Notes: a model not told the origin generated them from the letters alone. DNA of 64,000 bases from Pseudomonas sp. A34-9 (GCF_029543085.1 NZ_CP119967.1:5743001-5807000), one strand, 5' to 3'; counted from the stretch's first letter, positions 42,293-54,628 are shown. Numbers and translations: made by a program.

Positions 42293-42985
42293 ATGAAACG
42301 CAGCAAATACGTTCAGTTGTCCCTCGCCGCCTCGGTGGCCATGGCCATTTCCGGCCAAGCGACAGCCGCAGATCAACCACGCAGTTTCCAGAACGTGGAA
42401 CAGTGCGTCGACGCCGAAGTGGCCGCCGATGTCTGCTCCACCGCCTACGTCGCCGCCCTGACCGAACACCGGCGCATTGCCCCGGCGTACGACAACAAGG
42501 CCAAGTGCGACGCGGACTTTGCCGCTGACTGGTGCCAAAAGAATTCTGACGGCCGCTTCGTGCCGAAACTCGGCGGCTTCAAAGTGCCAATGAGCGGTGA
42601 GCCGGCGCAGAACCTCGACGCCATCGCCGATGCGCAGATGCCTGCCGGTAATGCAACGGCGCAAAATGTGCAAAGCACTTCGCACGTCTCCAGCGGTGGC
42701 GGTGGCGGCAACGGCTGGCTAACCGGTTGGCTGATCGGCAACGCGATGAGCAACAACGCCGAACGCACGGTTTACCGCGATCGCGAAACGCGCCAGCCGT
42801 ACAACACCTCGACGCAGTATCGCAGAGCCGAAACCACGACGCGCAGCCAGACGGATTACGAAAGCAGCAAAAGCAAACCGGTCAACGTGGCCTCATCGAC
42901 GTCACGCGGCGGCTTCGGCAGCCAGTCCAGCGCCCGTAGCGGTTGGGGTGGCTGGGGCAGCAGTTCCGGTCGTTCGAGCAGCTGA
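42293..42985 (+). CDS. yjfM: DUF1190 family exported protein (YjfM/YgiB-like)
   Basis: 230 aa with a Sec signal peptide (MKRSKYVQLSLAASVAMAIS, cleavage near QATA). Four cysteines occur in the mature N-terminal half (EQCVDAEVAADVCS, KAKCDADFAADWCQ), likely two disulfides. A Gly-rich turn (SSGGGGGNGWLTGWLIGNAMSNN) precedes a Ser/Arg/Gly-rich, low-complexity C-terminus. The function is unknown. DUF1190 proteins are regularly encoded next to glutathionylspermidine synthase-like genes, as here. Confidence 0.88.
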   Translation: MKRSKYVQLSLAASVAMAISGQATAADQPRSFQNVEQCVDAEVAADVCSTAYVAALTEHRRIAPAYDNKAKCDADFAADWCQKNSDGRFVPKLGGFKVPMSGEPAQNLDAIADAQMPAGNATAQNVQSTSHVSSGGGGGNGWLTGWLIGNAMSNNAERTVYRDRETRQPYNTSTQYRRAETTTRSQTDYESSKSKPVNVASSTSRGGFGSQSSARSGWGGWGSSSGRSSS

Positions 42986-42987
42986 CG

Positions 42988-44145
42988 ATGAAGAAGATCC
43001 ACTGCGCCGAACGGCCTGACTGGAAACAGACTGCCGAAAGTCTCGGCTTCATGTTTCACACCATTGATGACGAGCCGTACTGGGACGAAAGCGCGTATTA
43101 CCAGTTCACGCTCGCGCAGATCGAAAACGATCTTGAGGATCCGACCACCGAACTGCACGAGATGTGCATGGACCTGGTCGACCGCGTGGCGCACAGCGAA
43201 GAACTGCTGGATCGCCTGAGCATCCCGGCGCCGTACTACGACATGATCCGCACATCCTGGCGGGAAGGTCATCCGCATCTGTACGGGCGCATGGACTTTT
43301 CCTACAGCGGCGACGGCCCGGCGAAACTGCTGGAACTCAACTACGACACGCCGACCAGCCTCTACGAAGCGGCGGCGTTCCAGTGGGGCTGGCTGGAACA
43401 ATGCATCGAACGCGGCACGCTGCCGCGCCATGCCGACCAGTTCAACAGCATCGACACCCAGCTGCATCAGGCCTTCGCCGAGTTACAACTGAAGCGACCG
43501 TTCTACTTCGCCTCGATGAAAGACTCGGTCGAGGACAAGGGCACCACGGATTACCTGCGCTTGATCGCCGAGAAGGTCGGCATCGAATCACGGCACATCG
43601 ATATCGAAGACATCGGTTTGACGGCTGAAGGTCGTTTCGTCGACCTGGAAGATCGCTGGATCCCGCACCTGTTCAAGTTGCATGCCTGGGAATTCATCTT
43701 CCACGAGCCATTCGGCGCGGCGATTGCCGAGTGCGATACGCAGTTTTTCGAACCGGCGTGGAAGGCGATCCTGTCGAACAAGGGCGCGTTGCCGTTGCTG
43801 TGGGAGCTGCACAAGGGCCATCCGAATCTGCTGGCAGCGCATCTCGATCCGAATCCGGCCAGCGCAGTGCCGAAAGGCTGGGTACGCAAGCCGTACTTTT
43901 CCCGCGAAGGCGCCAACATTGAGTTGCAAACGGCTGACGGTCTGATCGTAAAAGAGGACGGGCCCTACACGGATGCGCCGTTCATCCTGCAGGAGTTTGC
44001 GCCGCTGCCGAAGTTTGGCGACAGCTACACACTGATCGGTTCCTGGGTGATTGGCGATCAGGCTGCGGGGATTGGAGTGCGGGAAGACAACAGTTTGATC
44101 ACCAAAGACTCCAGCCGCTTCTTGCCCCACCTGATCCTCGACTGA
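42988..44145 (+). CDS. yjfC: Glutathionylspermidine synthase-like ATP-grasp amide ligase (YjfC-like)
   Basis: 385-aa protein matching the synthetase half of Gsp: KKIHCAERPDWKQTAESLGFMFHTIDDEPYWDESAYYQF, GRMDFSYSGDGPAKLLELNYDTPTSLYEAAAFQW, LPLLWELHKGHPNLLAAHLDP, WVRKPYFSREGANIEL, and GSWVIGDQAAGIGVREDNSLIT. The LELNYDTPTSL and KPYFSREGANI segments are the ATP/Mg-binding core. The amidase domain of bifunctional E. coli GspSA is absent. It should join a carboxylate and an amine, but the substrates of YjfC/YgiC proteins are not established. It starts 2 bases after the DUF1190 stop. Confidence 0.9.
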   Translation: MKKIHCAERPDWKQTAESLGFMFHTIDDEPYWDESAYYQFTLAQIENDLEDPTTELHEMCMDLVDRVAHSEELLDRLSIPAPYYDMIRTSWREGHPHLYGRMDFSYSGDGPAKLLELNYDTPTSLYEAAAFQWGWLEQCIERGTLPRHADQFNSIDTQLHQAFAELQLKRPFYFASMKDSVEDKGTTDYLRLIAEKVGIESRHIDIEDIGLTAEGRFVDLEDRWIPHLFKLHAWEFIFHEPFGAAIAECDTQFFEPAWKAILSNKGALPLLWELHKGHPNLLAAHLDPNPASAVPKGWVRKPYFSREGANIELQTADGLIVKEDGPYTDAPFILQEFAPLPKFGDSYTLIGSWVIGDQAAGIGVREDNSLITKDSSRFLPHLILD

Positions 44146-44159
44146 AACACAAATCCCCT

Positions 44160-44246
44160 GTAGGCGCTGCGGCACGCTGCGATCTTTTGATCTTGTTTTT
44201 TAAGATCAAAAGATCGCAGCCTCGTTTCACTCGACAGCTCCTCCAG
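44160..44246. repeat. REP pair, GATCAAAAGATCGCAG family (hybrid, diverged)
   Basis: The left arm (from 44160: GTAGGCGCTGCGGCACGCTG then CGATCTTTTGATC) and the right arm (to 44246: GATCAAAAGATCGCAGCC then TCGTTTCACTCGACAGCTCC) pair at the inner GATCAAAAGATCGCAG segment. The outer parts belong to two different subtypes, the right carrying the GTCGAGTGAAACGAGG motif in complement. Confidence 0.8.
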
Positions 44247-44277
44247 TCGATCGGCGTTATCTCCGATTCTTCAGAAC

Positions 44278-44312
44278 AAAAAAGGCCCGTCGTTTAAGCG
44301 ACGGGCCTTTTT
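44278..44312. terminator. Bidirectional intrinsic terminator between the yjf-like operon and ssb
   Basis: AAAAAAGGCCCGTCG (44278-44292) and CGACGGGCCTTTTT (44299-44312) form a 9-bp GC-rich stem with A and T tracts on both sides. It serves the convergent yjfC-like gene (plus) and ssb (minus). Confidence 0.92.
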
Positions 44313-44336
44313 ATTTAGAGCGGGTGCAGCAACAAA

Positions 44337-44861
44337 TCAGAACGGAATATCGTCGTCAAAGCTGTCGAAATCCGGCGCCGGTTGCGGTGCGGCCTGCTGT
44401 GGAGCCGGGGCCGAACGCTGCTGTGGAGCCGACTGCTGCGGACGCGGAGCCTGCTGGCGTGGGGCCGGAGCGGACTGCTGGTAGTTGTTGCCACCGCCTT
44501 GTTGGTCGCCCTGTTGTGGACGGCCGCCGAGCAGTTGCATGGTGCCTTGCATGTCGACCACGATTTCGGTGGTGTAACGCTTGATACCGTCTTTTTCCCA
44601 CTCGCGGGTCTGCAGCTTGCCTTCGATGTAGACCTGCGAACCTTTACGCAGGTATTCACCGGCGATTTCGGCAACCTTGCCGAACATCGAAACACGGTGC
44701 CATTCGGTCTTCTCGACCTTCTGACCGGTTTGCTTGTCAGTCCATTGTTCGCTGGTGGCCAGACTCAGGTTGGTCACGGCGTTACCGTTAGGCAGGTAGC
44801 GAACTTCGGGATCCTGGCCGCAAGTGCCGACCAATATGACTTTGTTAACCCCACGGGCCAT
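44337..44861 (-). CDS. ssb: Single-stranded DNA-binding protein
   Basis: 174 aa. The OB fold (1-110) starts [38 protein letters not shown] and includes [37 protein letters not shown]. Residues 111-165 are a Gln/Pro/Ala-rich disordered linker. The acidic tip DSFDDDIPF recruits replication and repair partners. The gene lies 9 bp behind the MFS gene on the same strand, and uvrA diverges beyond that, a common Pseudomonas arrangement. Confidence 0.97.
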   Translation of the reverse strand: MARGVNKVILVGTCGQDPEVRYLPNGNAVTNLSLATSEQWTDKQTGQKVEKTEWHRVSMFGKVAEIAGEYLRKGSQVYIEGKLQTREWEKDGIKRYTTEIVVDMQGTMQLLGGRPQQGDQQGGGNNYQQSAPAPRQQAPRPQQSAPQQRSAPAPQQAAPQPAPDFDSFDDDIPF

Positions 44862-44870
44862 AACGTTCTC

Positions 44871-46268
44871 CTAGGCTTCGCAAGCAGCCCCGGCCGGGTT
44901 GTTCACCAGGCGTTCGAGGGTGTCGCGATCCACTAATTCTTTGTCCAGTTTGATGTAAACAGCCGCCTCGTCAGCGACTATCACTGCATCGGTTACCCCT
45001 ACGAGGGCCTTGAGGCGCTCGACCAGACCCGCTTCGCGGATCGCCTCGGGCGACAACGGCAAGCGCAGACTCGTCACGTAGGGAGGTTCACGCATGGTAA
45101 CAGCAAAGGCCAGCCAAAGTGCAGCCAGCGCGGCGCATCCGAGGAACACAACCGACAGACCGCCATGCTGAAACAGCCAGCCGCCGAGTATCCCGCCGAG
45201 TGCCGAACCGAGGAACTGGCTGGTGGAATACACGCCCATGGCCGTGCCCTTCCCGCCTGCCGGTGAAACCTTGCTGATCAGCGACGGCAATGAAGCCTCC
45301 AGCAGATTGAACGCGGTGAAGAACACCACCGTACCAATCACCAGAGCCCGCAGGCTGTCGCCGAACTGCCAGAAGAATAGCTCAGTCAGCATCAGCGTCA
45401 GGACGGCGCCAAGCAAAACTCGTTTCATTTTGCGTTTCTTCTCGCCATAGATGATGAACGGGATCATGGCGAAGAACGAAATCAGCAGCGCGGTGAGGTA
45501 GACCCACCAGTGCTGCTCCTTGGGCAAACCGGCTTTTTCGACCAGTGCCAGCGGCAGCGCGACGAAGCTCGACATCAACATGGCATGTAACACAAAGATG
45601 CCCAGATCGAGGCGCAGCAGGTCTGGATGCTTGAGTGTCGGCATCAGTGCCTGACGCGCGACACCGGACTCACGATGCTGCAGCGGCCCGGTAGCGCGCG
45701 GCACCATGAACATGATGATCAGGATCCCGACCAGCGCCATGCCACCGGTAGCGAGGAACAATCCGGAAAGGCCGAAAGCACGGGTCAGCAGGGGCCCGAC
45801 CACCATGGCCACGGCAAACGACAGACCGATGGTCATACCGATCATGGCCATCGCTTTGGTGCGATGTTGCTCGCGAGTCAGGTCTGAGAGCAGTGCCATG
45901 ACCGCAGCAGAGATTGCTCCGGCACCTTGCAGGATCCGGCCGGCAATCACCCCCCAGATCGAATCGGCCTGAGAGGCCAGCACGCTGCCGAGCGCAAAGA
46001 CGATCAGCCCGAGGTAAATCACCGGGCGACGACCAATGCGGTCAGAAATGATCCCGAACGGAATCTGGAAAATTGCCTGGGTCAGGCCGTAAGCGCCAAT
46101 GGCCAACCCGATCAGCGCCGGGGTCGCTCCCGCCAGATCCATGCCGTAGGTCGCCAGTACCGGCAACACCATGAACATGCCCAGCATACGGAAGGCGAAC
46201 ACCAGGGCCAGACCGCTCGCCGCGCGGGTCTCGCTGCCACTCATGCGTTCGCTGTGGGGATCGTGCAT
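44871..46268 (-). CDS. MFS transporter with C-terminal ferredoxin-like domain (YajR-like)
   Basis: 465 aa with twelve membrane segments and the MFS motif A (GIISDRIGRRPVIYLG). Residues about 395-465, after the last helix, form a soluble domain (REAGLVERLKALVGVTDAVIVADEAAVYIKLDKELVDRDTLERLVN) resembling the YAM domain of E. coli YajR, which binds regulatory ligands. GMFMVLPVLATYGMDLAGATPALIGLAIGAYGLTQAIFQIPFG is strongly YajR-like. The substrate is unknown; multidrug export is the usual guess. It is followed closely by ssb and is divergent from uvrA, with 191 bp between. Confidence 0.9.
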   Translation of the reverse strand: MHDPHSERMSGSETRAASGLALVFAFRMLGMFMVLPVLATYGMDLAGATPALIGLAIGAYGLTQAIFQIPFGIISDRIGRRPVIYLGLIVFALGSVLASQADSIWGVIAGRILQGAGAISAAVMALLSDLTREQHRTKAMAMIGMTIGLSFAVAMVVGPLLTRAFGLSGLFLATGGMALVGILIIMFMVPRATGPLQHRESGVARQALMPTLKHPDLLRLDLGIFVLHAMLMSSFVALPLALVEKAGLPKEQHWWVYLTALLISFFAMIPFIIYGEKKRKMKRVLLGAVLTLMLTELFFWQFGDSLRALVIGTVVFFTAFNLLEASLPSLISKVSPAGGKGTAMGVYSTSQFLGSALGGILGGWLFQHGGLSVVFLGCAALAALWLAFAVTMREPPYVTSLRLPLSPEAIREAGLVERLKALVGVTDAVIVADEAAVYIKLDKELVDRDTLERLVNNPAGAACEA

Positions 46269-46459
46269 GGAAAAACCTCATGTGAACCGGCGGCGATTCT
46301 ACCAGTCCCATCGAAAGACGGGGTAGATCGCGACGCTTTGACGCGTATAGATGAAACTCTCTTCATCCAGGGCAAAAAACCCTTCGTTTGATAGTGTGCA
46401 TCCATCCAGTATTTGCCCGTATACTCCTACGTTTTCGACGCCCGCCGAGCGAGGCCACT

Positions 46460-49294
<2,835 letters not shown>

Positions 49295-49306
49295 ACGCCA
49301 GACATG

Positions 49307-49346
49307 AAAAAGCCCCTGTCACTTCATCAGTGACAGGGGCTTTTTT
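49307..49346. terminator. Bidirectional terminator between uvrA and ftnA/bfrA
   Basis: AAAAGCCCCTGTCACT and AGTGACAGGGGCTTTT form a 14- to 16-bp stem with a five-base loop, flanked by A and T tracts. It ends both the uvrA and the convergent ferritin transcripts. Confidence 0.93.
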
Positions 49347-49359
49347 GTATCGATTGCAA

Positions 49360-49827
49360 TCAGGAAGTGTGAGATTGCAGGTAGTTCTCAAGGCCGATCA
49401 GCTTGATCAGGCCCAACTGCTTTTCCAGCCAGTAGGTGTGGTCTTCTTCGGTGTCGTTGAGCTGAACCCGCAGGATCTCGCGGCTGACATAGTCTTTGTG
49501 CTGTTCGCACAGCTCGATGCCTTTGCACAGCGCAGCACGAACTTTGTATTCAAGGCGCAGATCCGCTTCGAGCATCTCCGGCACGGTTGTACCCACATCC
49601 AGATCGTCCGGACGCATACGCGGGGTGCCTTCAAGCATCAGAATACGGCGCATCAACGCATCAGCGTGACCGGCCTCTTCTTCCATTTCATGGTTGATTC
49701 GCTCGTAGAGCTTGGTGAACCCCCAGTCCTCATACATCCGCGAATGAACAAAATATTGATCACGCGCGGCCAGTTCGCCGGTCAGCAACGTGTTGAGGTA
49801 ATCGATAACGTCTGGGTGGCCTTGCAT
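49360..49827 (-). CDS. bfrA: Bacterial ferritin FtnA (annotated BfrA), lacking the haem-ligand Met
   Basis: 155-aa iron-storage subunit, expected to form a 24-mer cage. Ferroxidase residues are present: Glu18, Glu51, His54, Glu93, Glu127 and His130. The residue equivalent to the haem-coordinating Met52 of E. coli Bfr is Ala52 ([12 protein letters not shown], 45-56). The protein therefore matches the pseudomonad FtnA type, previously called BfrA, which does not bind haem. The start at 49827 ([12 protein letters not shown]) is chosen over a longer frame. It sits between uvrA and katA as in P. aeruginosa, which ties iron storage to peroxide defence. Confidence 0.93.
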   Translation of the reverse strand: MQGHPDVIDYLNTLLTGELAARDQYFVHSRMYEDWGFTKLYERINHEMEEEAGHADALMRRILMLEGTPRMRPDDLDVGTTVPEMLEADLRLEYKVRAALCKGIELCEQHKDYVSREILRVQLNDTEEDHTYWLEKQLGLIKLIGLENYLQSHTS

Positions 49828-49941
49828 CGCCCTACATCTCCCTACTTGAAAGTCTGTAGTTTGAACCAACCTGACCGGAAGGTCACCCGCCGCGCGCAAT
49901 AAAAGCGAAGATATTCTTAGAAAAGCAGCCTAAATAACGCA

Positions 49942-49966
49942 AAAACCGCCCAAATGAGGGCGGTTC
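49942..49966 (-). terminator. Intrinsic terminator after katA
   Basis: AACCGCCC (49944-49951) and GGGCGGTT (49958-49965) pair around a six-base loop. Read on the minus strand, the stem is followed by a short T-run (AAAAA on plus at 49941-49945). It lies just 12 bp downstream of the katA stop. Confidence 0.8.
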
Positions 49967-49976
49967 TGCTTCTCGT

Positions 49977-51431
49977 TTAGACTTCGTTAAGCTGTACGTT
50001 GAGCAGCTTTGCGATTGCTTCTCCATACGCCGGATCGGCTTTATAAAAATGCTGCAGCTGGCGGTCGACCACATCACTGGAAACGCCTGCCATAGCACCG
50101 GCGATGTTGCTTACCAGCAATGCTTTCTGTTCGTCGCTCATCAAACGAAACAGCGCACCGGCGTGGCTGTAGTAATCGGTGTCTTCGCGGTGATCGTAGC
50201 GATCGGCCGCACCACTCAGGGCCAGCGCAGGCTCGGCATAATGCGGAGCTTGTTTCGGCGACTCGATATAACTGTTCGGTTCGTAGTTTGGCGCTGCACC
50301 ACCGTTACTGCCGAAAGCCATTGAACCGTCGCGCTGGTAGGTATTGACCGGACTGCGCGGAGCGTTCACCGGCAGTTGCTGGTGATTGGTACCCACACGG
50401 TAGCGGTGAGCATCGGCGTACGCGAATACGCGACCTTGCAGCATACGATCCGGCGACAGGCCGACACCCGGTACCATGTTGCTTGGGCCAAACGCAGCTT
50501 GCTCGACTTCAGCGAAGTAGTTCTGCGGGTTACGGTTCAACTCCAGCTCGCCAACTTCGATCAACGGAAATTCTTTTTGCGACCAGGTTTTGGTCACATC
50601 GAAAGGGTTCTCGTAGTGCGCCGCGGCTTGCGCCTCGGTCATGATCTGAATGCACACGCACCATTTCGGGAAGTCGCCGCGCTCAATCGCTTCAAACAGA
50701 TCGCGCTGCGCGTAATCTGGATCGGTACCTGCCAAGCGCGCTGCATCAGCCGGCGCCAGGTTCTTGATCCCTTGCTTTGTCTTGTAGTGCCACTTCACCC
50801 AGTGACGCTCACCTTTAGCGCTGATCAAGCTGTAGGTGTGACTGCCGAAGCCGTGCATATGACGATAGCCGTCAGGAATGCCGCGGTCAGAAAACAGGAT
50901 GGTGACCTGATGCAGCGCCTCAGGTGAATGTGACCAGAAGTCCCACATCATCTGCGCGCTTTTCAGGTTGCTTTGCGGCAAGCGTTTTTGCGTGTGGATG
51001 AAGTCAGGGAATTTAAGCGGATCACGAATGAAGAACACGGGCGTGTTGTTACCCACAATGTCCCAATTGCCTTCTTCGGTGTAAAACTTCAGGGCAAAGC
51101 CGCGTGGGTCACGCTCGGTATCCGCCGAACCACGTTCTCCACCCACTGTAGAAAAGCGCAGGAAAGTCGGGGTTTGCTTGCCAACGGATTCAAACAGCTT
51201 GGCGCTGGTGTAATCAGTGATGTCACGAGTAACGGTGAACGTGCCATAAGCACCCGAGCCTTTCGCATGGACGCGACGCTCAGGGATATTTTCACGGTTG
51301 AAGTGCGCAAGCTTCTCGATCAGATGGAAATCGTCGAGTAGCAGCGGGCCACGCGGGCCGGCGGAGCGAGAATTCTGGTTATCCGCGACAGGTGCGCCAC
51401 TGGCGGTCGTAAGCGTTTTGATCTGGCTCAT
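49977..51431 (-). CDS. katA: Catalase, monofunctional haem type (KatA)
   Basis: 484 aa, small-subunit (clade 3 length) catalase that splits hydrogen peroxide. Catalytic His55 lies in [12 protein letters not shown], the distal Asn in GNNTP (around 128), and the proximal haem ligand Tyr338 in [48 protein letters not shown] and the [16 protein letters not shown] block are standard. No signal peptide. The upstream region contains a 15-bp palindrome (51488-51502) and an OxyR-like half site. The gene order rplQ-katA-bfrA-uvrA is typical of Pseudomonas. Confidence 0.96.
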   Translation of the reverse strand: MSQIKTLTTASGAPVADNQNSRSAGPRGPLLLDDFHLIEKLAHFNRENIPERRVHAKGSGAYGTFTVTRDITDYTSAKLFESVGKQTPTFLRFSTVGGERGSADTERDPRGFALKFYTEEGNWDIVGNNTPVFFIRDPLKFPDFIHTQKRLPQSNLKSAQMMWDFWSHSPEALHQVTILFSDRGIPDGYRHMHGFGSHTYSLISAKGERHWVKWHYKTKQGIKNLAPADAARLAGTDPDYAQRDLFEAIERGDFPKWCVCIQIMTEAQAAAHYENPFDVTKTWSQKEFPLIEVGELELNRNPQNYFAEVEQAAFGPSNMVPGVGLSPDRMLQGRVFAYADAHRYRVGTNHQQLPVNAPRSPVNTYQRDGSMAFGSNGGAAPNYEPNSYIESPKQAPHYAEPALALSGAADRYDHREDTDYYSHAGALFRLMSDEQKALLVSNIAGAMAGVSSDVVDRQLQHFYKADPAYGEAIAKLLNVQLNEV

Positions 51432-51487
51432 ACGGTCTTCTTCCTCTGTCAGTCTTGAAACTGCCGGCTAATCGGCTTGCTGGGAAT

Positions 51488-51502
51488 TATTGATCATCAA
51501 TA
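51488..51502. promoter_or_regulatory. TATTGATCATCAATA palindrome in the katA leader or promoter
   Basis: A perfect odd palindrome (TATTGAT-C-ATCAATA) centred 64 bp upstream of the katA ATG. It may be a regulator site for katA. An imperfect OxyR-type half site (ATAG-N7-CTAA) lies at 51537-51551. Neither identity can be fixed by eye. Confidence 0.4.
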
Positions 51503-51625
51503 TGACAGCCACAAATTCATTAACTTGCAGACATCGATAGATAATTACTAATTATGTTTCCCAGCACATAGTGACAACACAACGGTGTCAGAAGCTTGTA
51601 CGAACAGCGCATTTTTCTGCGGACA

Positions 51626-51652
51626 CAAAAAACCGGGCACTAGGCCCGGTTC
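51626..51652 (-). terminator. Terminator of the alpha operon, after rplQ
   Basis: ACCGGGC (51632-51638) and GCCCGGT (51644-51650) form a stem. On the minus strand it is followed by a T-tract (six A on plus at 51627-51632). It lies 20 bp downstream of the rplQ stop and ends the ribosomal protein transcript. Confidence 0.88.
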
Positions 51653-51671
51653 TTCGTTTCAGACTGACGTC

Positions 51672-52058
51672 TTACTCGGCGGATACAGCTTCGCCAGCAG
51701 TAGCACGATCAACCAACTCGACGTACGCCATAGGCGCGTTGTCGCCAGTGCGGAAACCGCACTTGAGGATGCGCAGGTAGCCACCCTCACGGGTAGCGTA
51801 ACGCTTGCCCAGGTCGTTGAAGAGCTTACCAACGATGGCTTTCGAACGAGTACGGTCGAAAGCCAGACGGCGGTTAGCCAGGCTGTCTGTCTTGGCCAGA
51901 GTGATCAGCGGCTCAGCAACGCGACGCAGTTCTTTGGCTTTTGGCAGAGTAGTTTTGATCAGCTCGTGCTCGAACAGCGACACCGCCATGTTTTGAAACA
52001 TGGCCTTGCGGTGCGAGCTGGTGCGGCTCAGGTGACGACCACTTTTACGATGACGCAT
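51672..52058 (-). CDS. rplQ: 50S ribosomal protein L17
   Basis: 128 aa, starting [21 protein letters not shown], then [24 protein letters not shown] and the glycine-rich [27 protein letters not shown]. It is the last gene of the alpha operon, 42 bp after rpoA. The C-terminal tail [10 protein letters not shown] is short, as in other gammaproteobacteria. Confidence 0.98.
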   Translation of the reverse strand: MRHRKSGRHLSRTSSHRKAMFQNMAVSLFEHELIKTTLPKAKELRRVAEPLITLAKTDSLANRRLAFDRTRSKAIVGKLFNDLGKRYATREGGYLRILKCGFRTGDNAPMAYVELVDRATAGEAVSAE

Positions 52059-52100
52059 GGTTCATTCCTTACCAAACACTACGTTCGGTGATTACGACGA

Positions 52101-53102
52101 TCAGGCAGTCGCCTTGTCGTCCTTCTTAAGACTTGCAGGCGGCCAGTTGTCGAGGCGCATGCCGAGGGACAGACCGCGGGAGGCCAGAACGTCCTTGATT
52201 TCAGTCAAGGATTTCTTGCCCAGGTTCGGAGTCTTCAACAGCTCCACTTCGGTGCGCTGGATCAGGTCACCGATGTAGTAGATGTTTTCCGCCTTAAGGC
52301 AGTTAGCCGAACGTACAGTCAGTTCCAGATCGTCAACCGGGCGAAGCAGGATCGGATCGATCTCGTCTTCCTGCTCGACAACCACTGGCTCACTGTCACC
52401 TTTGAGGTCGACGAACGCAGCCAACTGCTGTTGCAGAATGGTTGCAGCGCGGCGGATAGCCTCTTCAGGATCCAGAGTACCGTTGGTTTCCAGATCAATA
52501 ACCAGCTTGTCCAGGTTAGTACGCTGCTCGACACGGGCGTTTTCCACCACGTATGCGATACGGCGAACCGGGCTGAACGAAGAGTCGAGCTGCAAGCGAC
52601 CGATGCTGCGGCTTTCGTCTTCATCGCTCTGACGCGAGTCTGCTGGTTCATAACCACGACCACGAGCTACGGTGAGCTTCATGTTCAGGGCGCCGTTAGA
52701 CGCCAGGTTAGCGATTACGTGATCGGGATTAACGATCTCGACATCATGATCCAGCTGAATATCGGCAGCGGTAACCACCCCCGAACCCTTCTTCGACAAG
52801 GTCAGCGTAACTTCGTCACGACCGTGCAGCTTGATGGCCAGACCTTTAAGGTTCAACAGGATTTCAATTACGTCTTCCTGTACACCTTCGATGGCGCTGT
52901 ACTCGTGGAGCACACCGTCAATCTCGGCCTCGACTACTGCGCAGCCGGGCATTGAGGACAACAGGATGCGGCGCAGCGCGTTGCCCAGGGTGTGGCCAAA
53001 ACCACGCTCGAGAGGCTCGAGAGTGATCTTGGCGCGGGTTGGACTGACAACCTGCACATCAATATGGCGGGGTGTCAGGAACTCATTTACCGAAATCTGC
53101 AT
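52101..53102 (-). CDS. rpoA: DNA-directed RNA polymerase subunit alpha
   Basis: 333 aa. The N-terminal assembly domain (about 1-235) has [36 protein letters not shown] and [13 protein letters not shown]. After a linker comes the C-terminal domain ([51 protein letters not shown]), which contacts UP elements and activators. It lies in its usual place between rpsD and rplQ, so its level is tied to ribosome synthesis. Confidence 0.98.
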   Translation of the reverse strand: MQISVNEFLTPRHIDVQVVSPTRAKITLEPLERGFGHTLGNALRRILLSSMPGCAVVEAEIDGVLHEYSAIEGVQEDVIEILLNLKGLAIKLHGRDEVTLTLSKKGSGVVTAADIQLDHDVEIVNPDHVIANLASNGALNMKLTVARGRGYEPADSRQSDEDESRSIGRLQLDSSFSPVRRIAYVVENARVEQRTNLDKLVIDLETNGTLDPEEAIRRAATILQQQLAAFVDLKGDSEPVVVEQEDEIDPILLRPVDDLELTVRSANCLKAENIYYIGDLIQRTEVELLKTPNLGKKSLTEIKDVLASRGLSLGMRLDNWPPASLKKDDKATA

Positions 53103-53124
53103 GGATGCACCTATTTTCTAGCCC

Positions 53125-53745
53125 TTACTTGGAGTAGAGCTCGACAATCAGGCTTTCGTTGATGTCGGCGGACAGATCACTGCGAGCAGGAACGTTCTTG
53201 AAAACGCCCGACTTCTTCTCAGTGTCTACTTCTACCCATTCTACGCGGCCACGTTGGGCACACAGATCGAGAGCTTGGACAATGCGAAGCTGGTTTTTTG
53301 CTTTCTCGCGAACTGCAACCACGTCACCAGCACGAACCTGATACGACGGAACGTTTACGGTCTGACCGTTAACGCTGATCGACTTGTGCGATACCAGTTG
53401 ACGGGATTCAGCACGAGTCGAACCAAAGCCCATACGATATACGACGTTGTCCAGACGGCATTCGAGCAGTTGCAGCAGGTTTTCACCGGTTGCACCTTTC
53501 TTGCCAGCAGCTTCTTTGTAGTAGCCGCTGAACTGACGCTCGAGAACGCCGTAGATACGACGGACCTTCTGCTTTTCACGCAGTTGGGTGCCGTAGTCGG
53601 ACTGGCGACCGCGGCGTTGGCCGTGGATACCAGGTGCTGCTTCAATGTTGCACTTCGATTCGATCGCGCGCACGCCGCTCTTCAGGAAGAGATCGGTGCC
53701 TTCGCGACGAGCGAGTTTGCATTTTGGACCAATGTAACGAGCCAT
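53125..53745 (-). CDS. rpsD: 30S ribosomal protein S4
   Basis: 206 aa, starting [21 protein letters not shown]. The S4 RNA-binding domain [42 protein letters not shown] is intact. S4 nucleates 30S assembly. In E. coli it also represses the alpha operon by binding a pseudoknot in the rpsM leader; whether that operates here was not tested. Confidence 0.98.
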   Translation of the reverse strand: MARYIGPKCKLARREGTDLFLKSGVRAIESKCNIEAAPGIHGQRRGRQSDYGTQLREKQKVRRIYGVLERQFSGYYKEAAGKKGATGENLLQLLECRLDNVVYRMGFGSTRAESRQLVSHKSISVNGQTVNVPSYQVRAGDVVAVREKAKNQLRIVQALDLCAQRGRVEWVEVDTEKKSGVFKNVPARSDLSADINESLIVELYSK

Positions 53746-53763
53746 TCTTTACAATCTCCTGGA

Positions 53764-54153
53764 TTACACGCGGCGCTTCTTCGGCGGACGGCACCCGTTG
53801 TGCGGGATTGGCGTCACGTCGGTGATGCTGGCGATCTTGTAGCCACAGCCGTTCAAAGCGCGGACTGCGGATTCACGACCTGGACCTGGACCTTTGACGT
53901 TGACGTCGAGGTTTTTCAGGCCATATTCCAGCGCAGCTTGACCAGCACGTTCAGCAGCTACTTGAGCAGCGAACGGGGTGGACTTGCGGGAACCGCGGAA
54001 ACCCGAACCACCAGAGGTAGCCCAAGAAAGCGCGTTACCTTGACGGTCGGTGATGGTCACGATTGTGTTGTTAAAAGAAGCATGGATGTGGGCGATGCCA
54101 TCAACCACTGTCTTTTTAACTTTTTTACGAGGACGAGCAGCAGGTTTTGCCAT
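53764..54153 (-). CDS. rpsK: 30S ribosomal protein S11
   Basis: 129 aa. The basic start [16 protein letters not shown] is followed by [50 protein letters not shown] and [44 protein letters not shown], both highly conserved. S11 lines the platform of the small subunit near the mRNA exit. It lies 18 bp upstream of rpsD. Confidence 0.98.
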   Translation of the reverse strand: MAKPAARPRKKVKKTVVDGIAHIHASFNNTIVTITDRQGNALSWATSGGSGFRGSRKSTPFAAQVAAERAGQAALEYGLKNLDVNVKGPGPGRESAVRALNGCGYKIASITDVTPIPHNGCRPPKKRRV

Positions 54154-54183
54154 GATTAATTTCCTGTCGATTCGCGTGGGCGA

Positions 54184-54540
54184 TTACTTGCGGATCGGCT
54201 TACGCGGACCTTTACGGGTACGCGCGTTAGTCTTGGTACGCTGACCGCGTACTGGAAGACCACGACGATGACGCAGACCACGGTAGCAACCGAGGTCCAT
54301 CAAACGCTTGATTTTCATGTTGATTTCGCGACGCAGGTCACCTTCAGTGGTGAACTTCGCCACTTCGCCACGCAATTGCTCAATCTGCTCGTCGCTCAGA
54401 TCTTTGATCTTTGCGGCTGGGTTTACCCCAGTCTCTGCGCAAATTTTCTGCGCAGTAGTGCGACCAACACCATAGATGTAGGTCAGCGAGATAACAGTGT
54501 GCTTGTTATCTGGAATGTTAACGCCTGCAATACGGGCCAT
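54184..54540 (-). CDS. rpsM: 30S ribosomal protein S13
   Basis: 118 aa, starting [34 protein letters not shown], with the basic tail [31 protein letters not shown] that reaches the P-site tRNA. First gene of the alpha operon, with its own promoter-like sequence 60 bp upstream (54600-54628). Confidence 0.98.
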   Translation of the reverse strand: MARIAGVNIPDNKHTVISLTYIYGVGRTTAQKICAETGVNPAAKIKDLSDEQIEQLRGEVAKFTTEGDLRREINMKIKRLMDLGCYRGLRHRRGLPVRGQRTKTNARTRKGPRKPIRK

Positions 54541-54599
54541 TCAGTGGGACTCCAATTGACAGCTACCTACGCCCCGGAAGCCAAGAAATAGGGCGCGAG

Positions 54600-54628
54600 A
54601 TAATATCGCTGTAATAACAAATAATCAA
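54600..54628 (-). promoter_or_regulatory. Sigma-70-type promoter of the alpha operon
   Basis: On the minus strand TTGATT (54628-54623) and TATTAT (54605-54600) are separated by exactly 17 bases, matching TTGACA/TATAAT at 4 and 5 positions. The expected transcript start is near 54593, about 50 bases before the rpsM ATG. It lies between rpmJ (end of the spc operon) and rpsM, directly after a hairpin. Confidence 0.65.
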
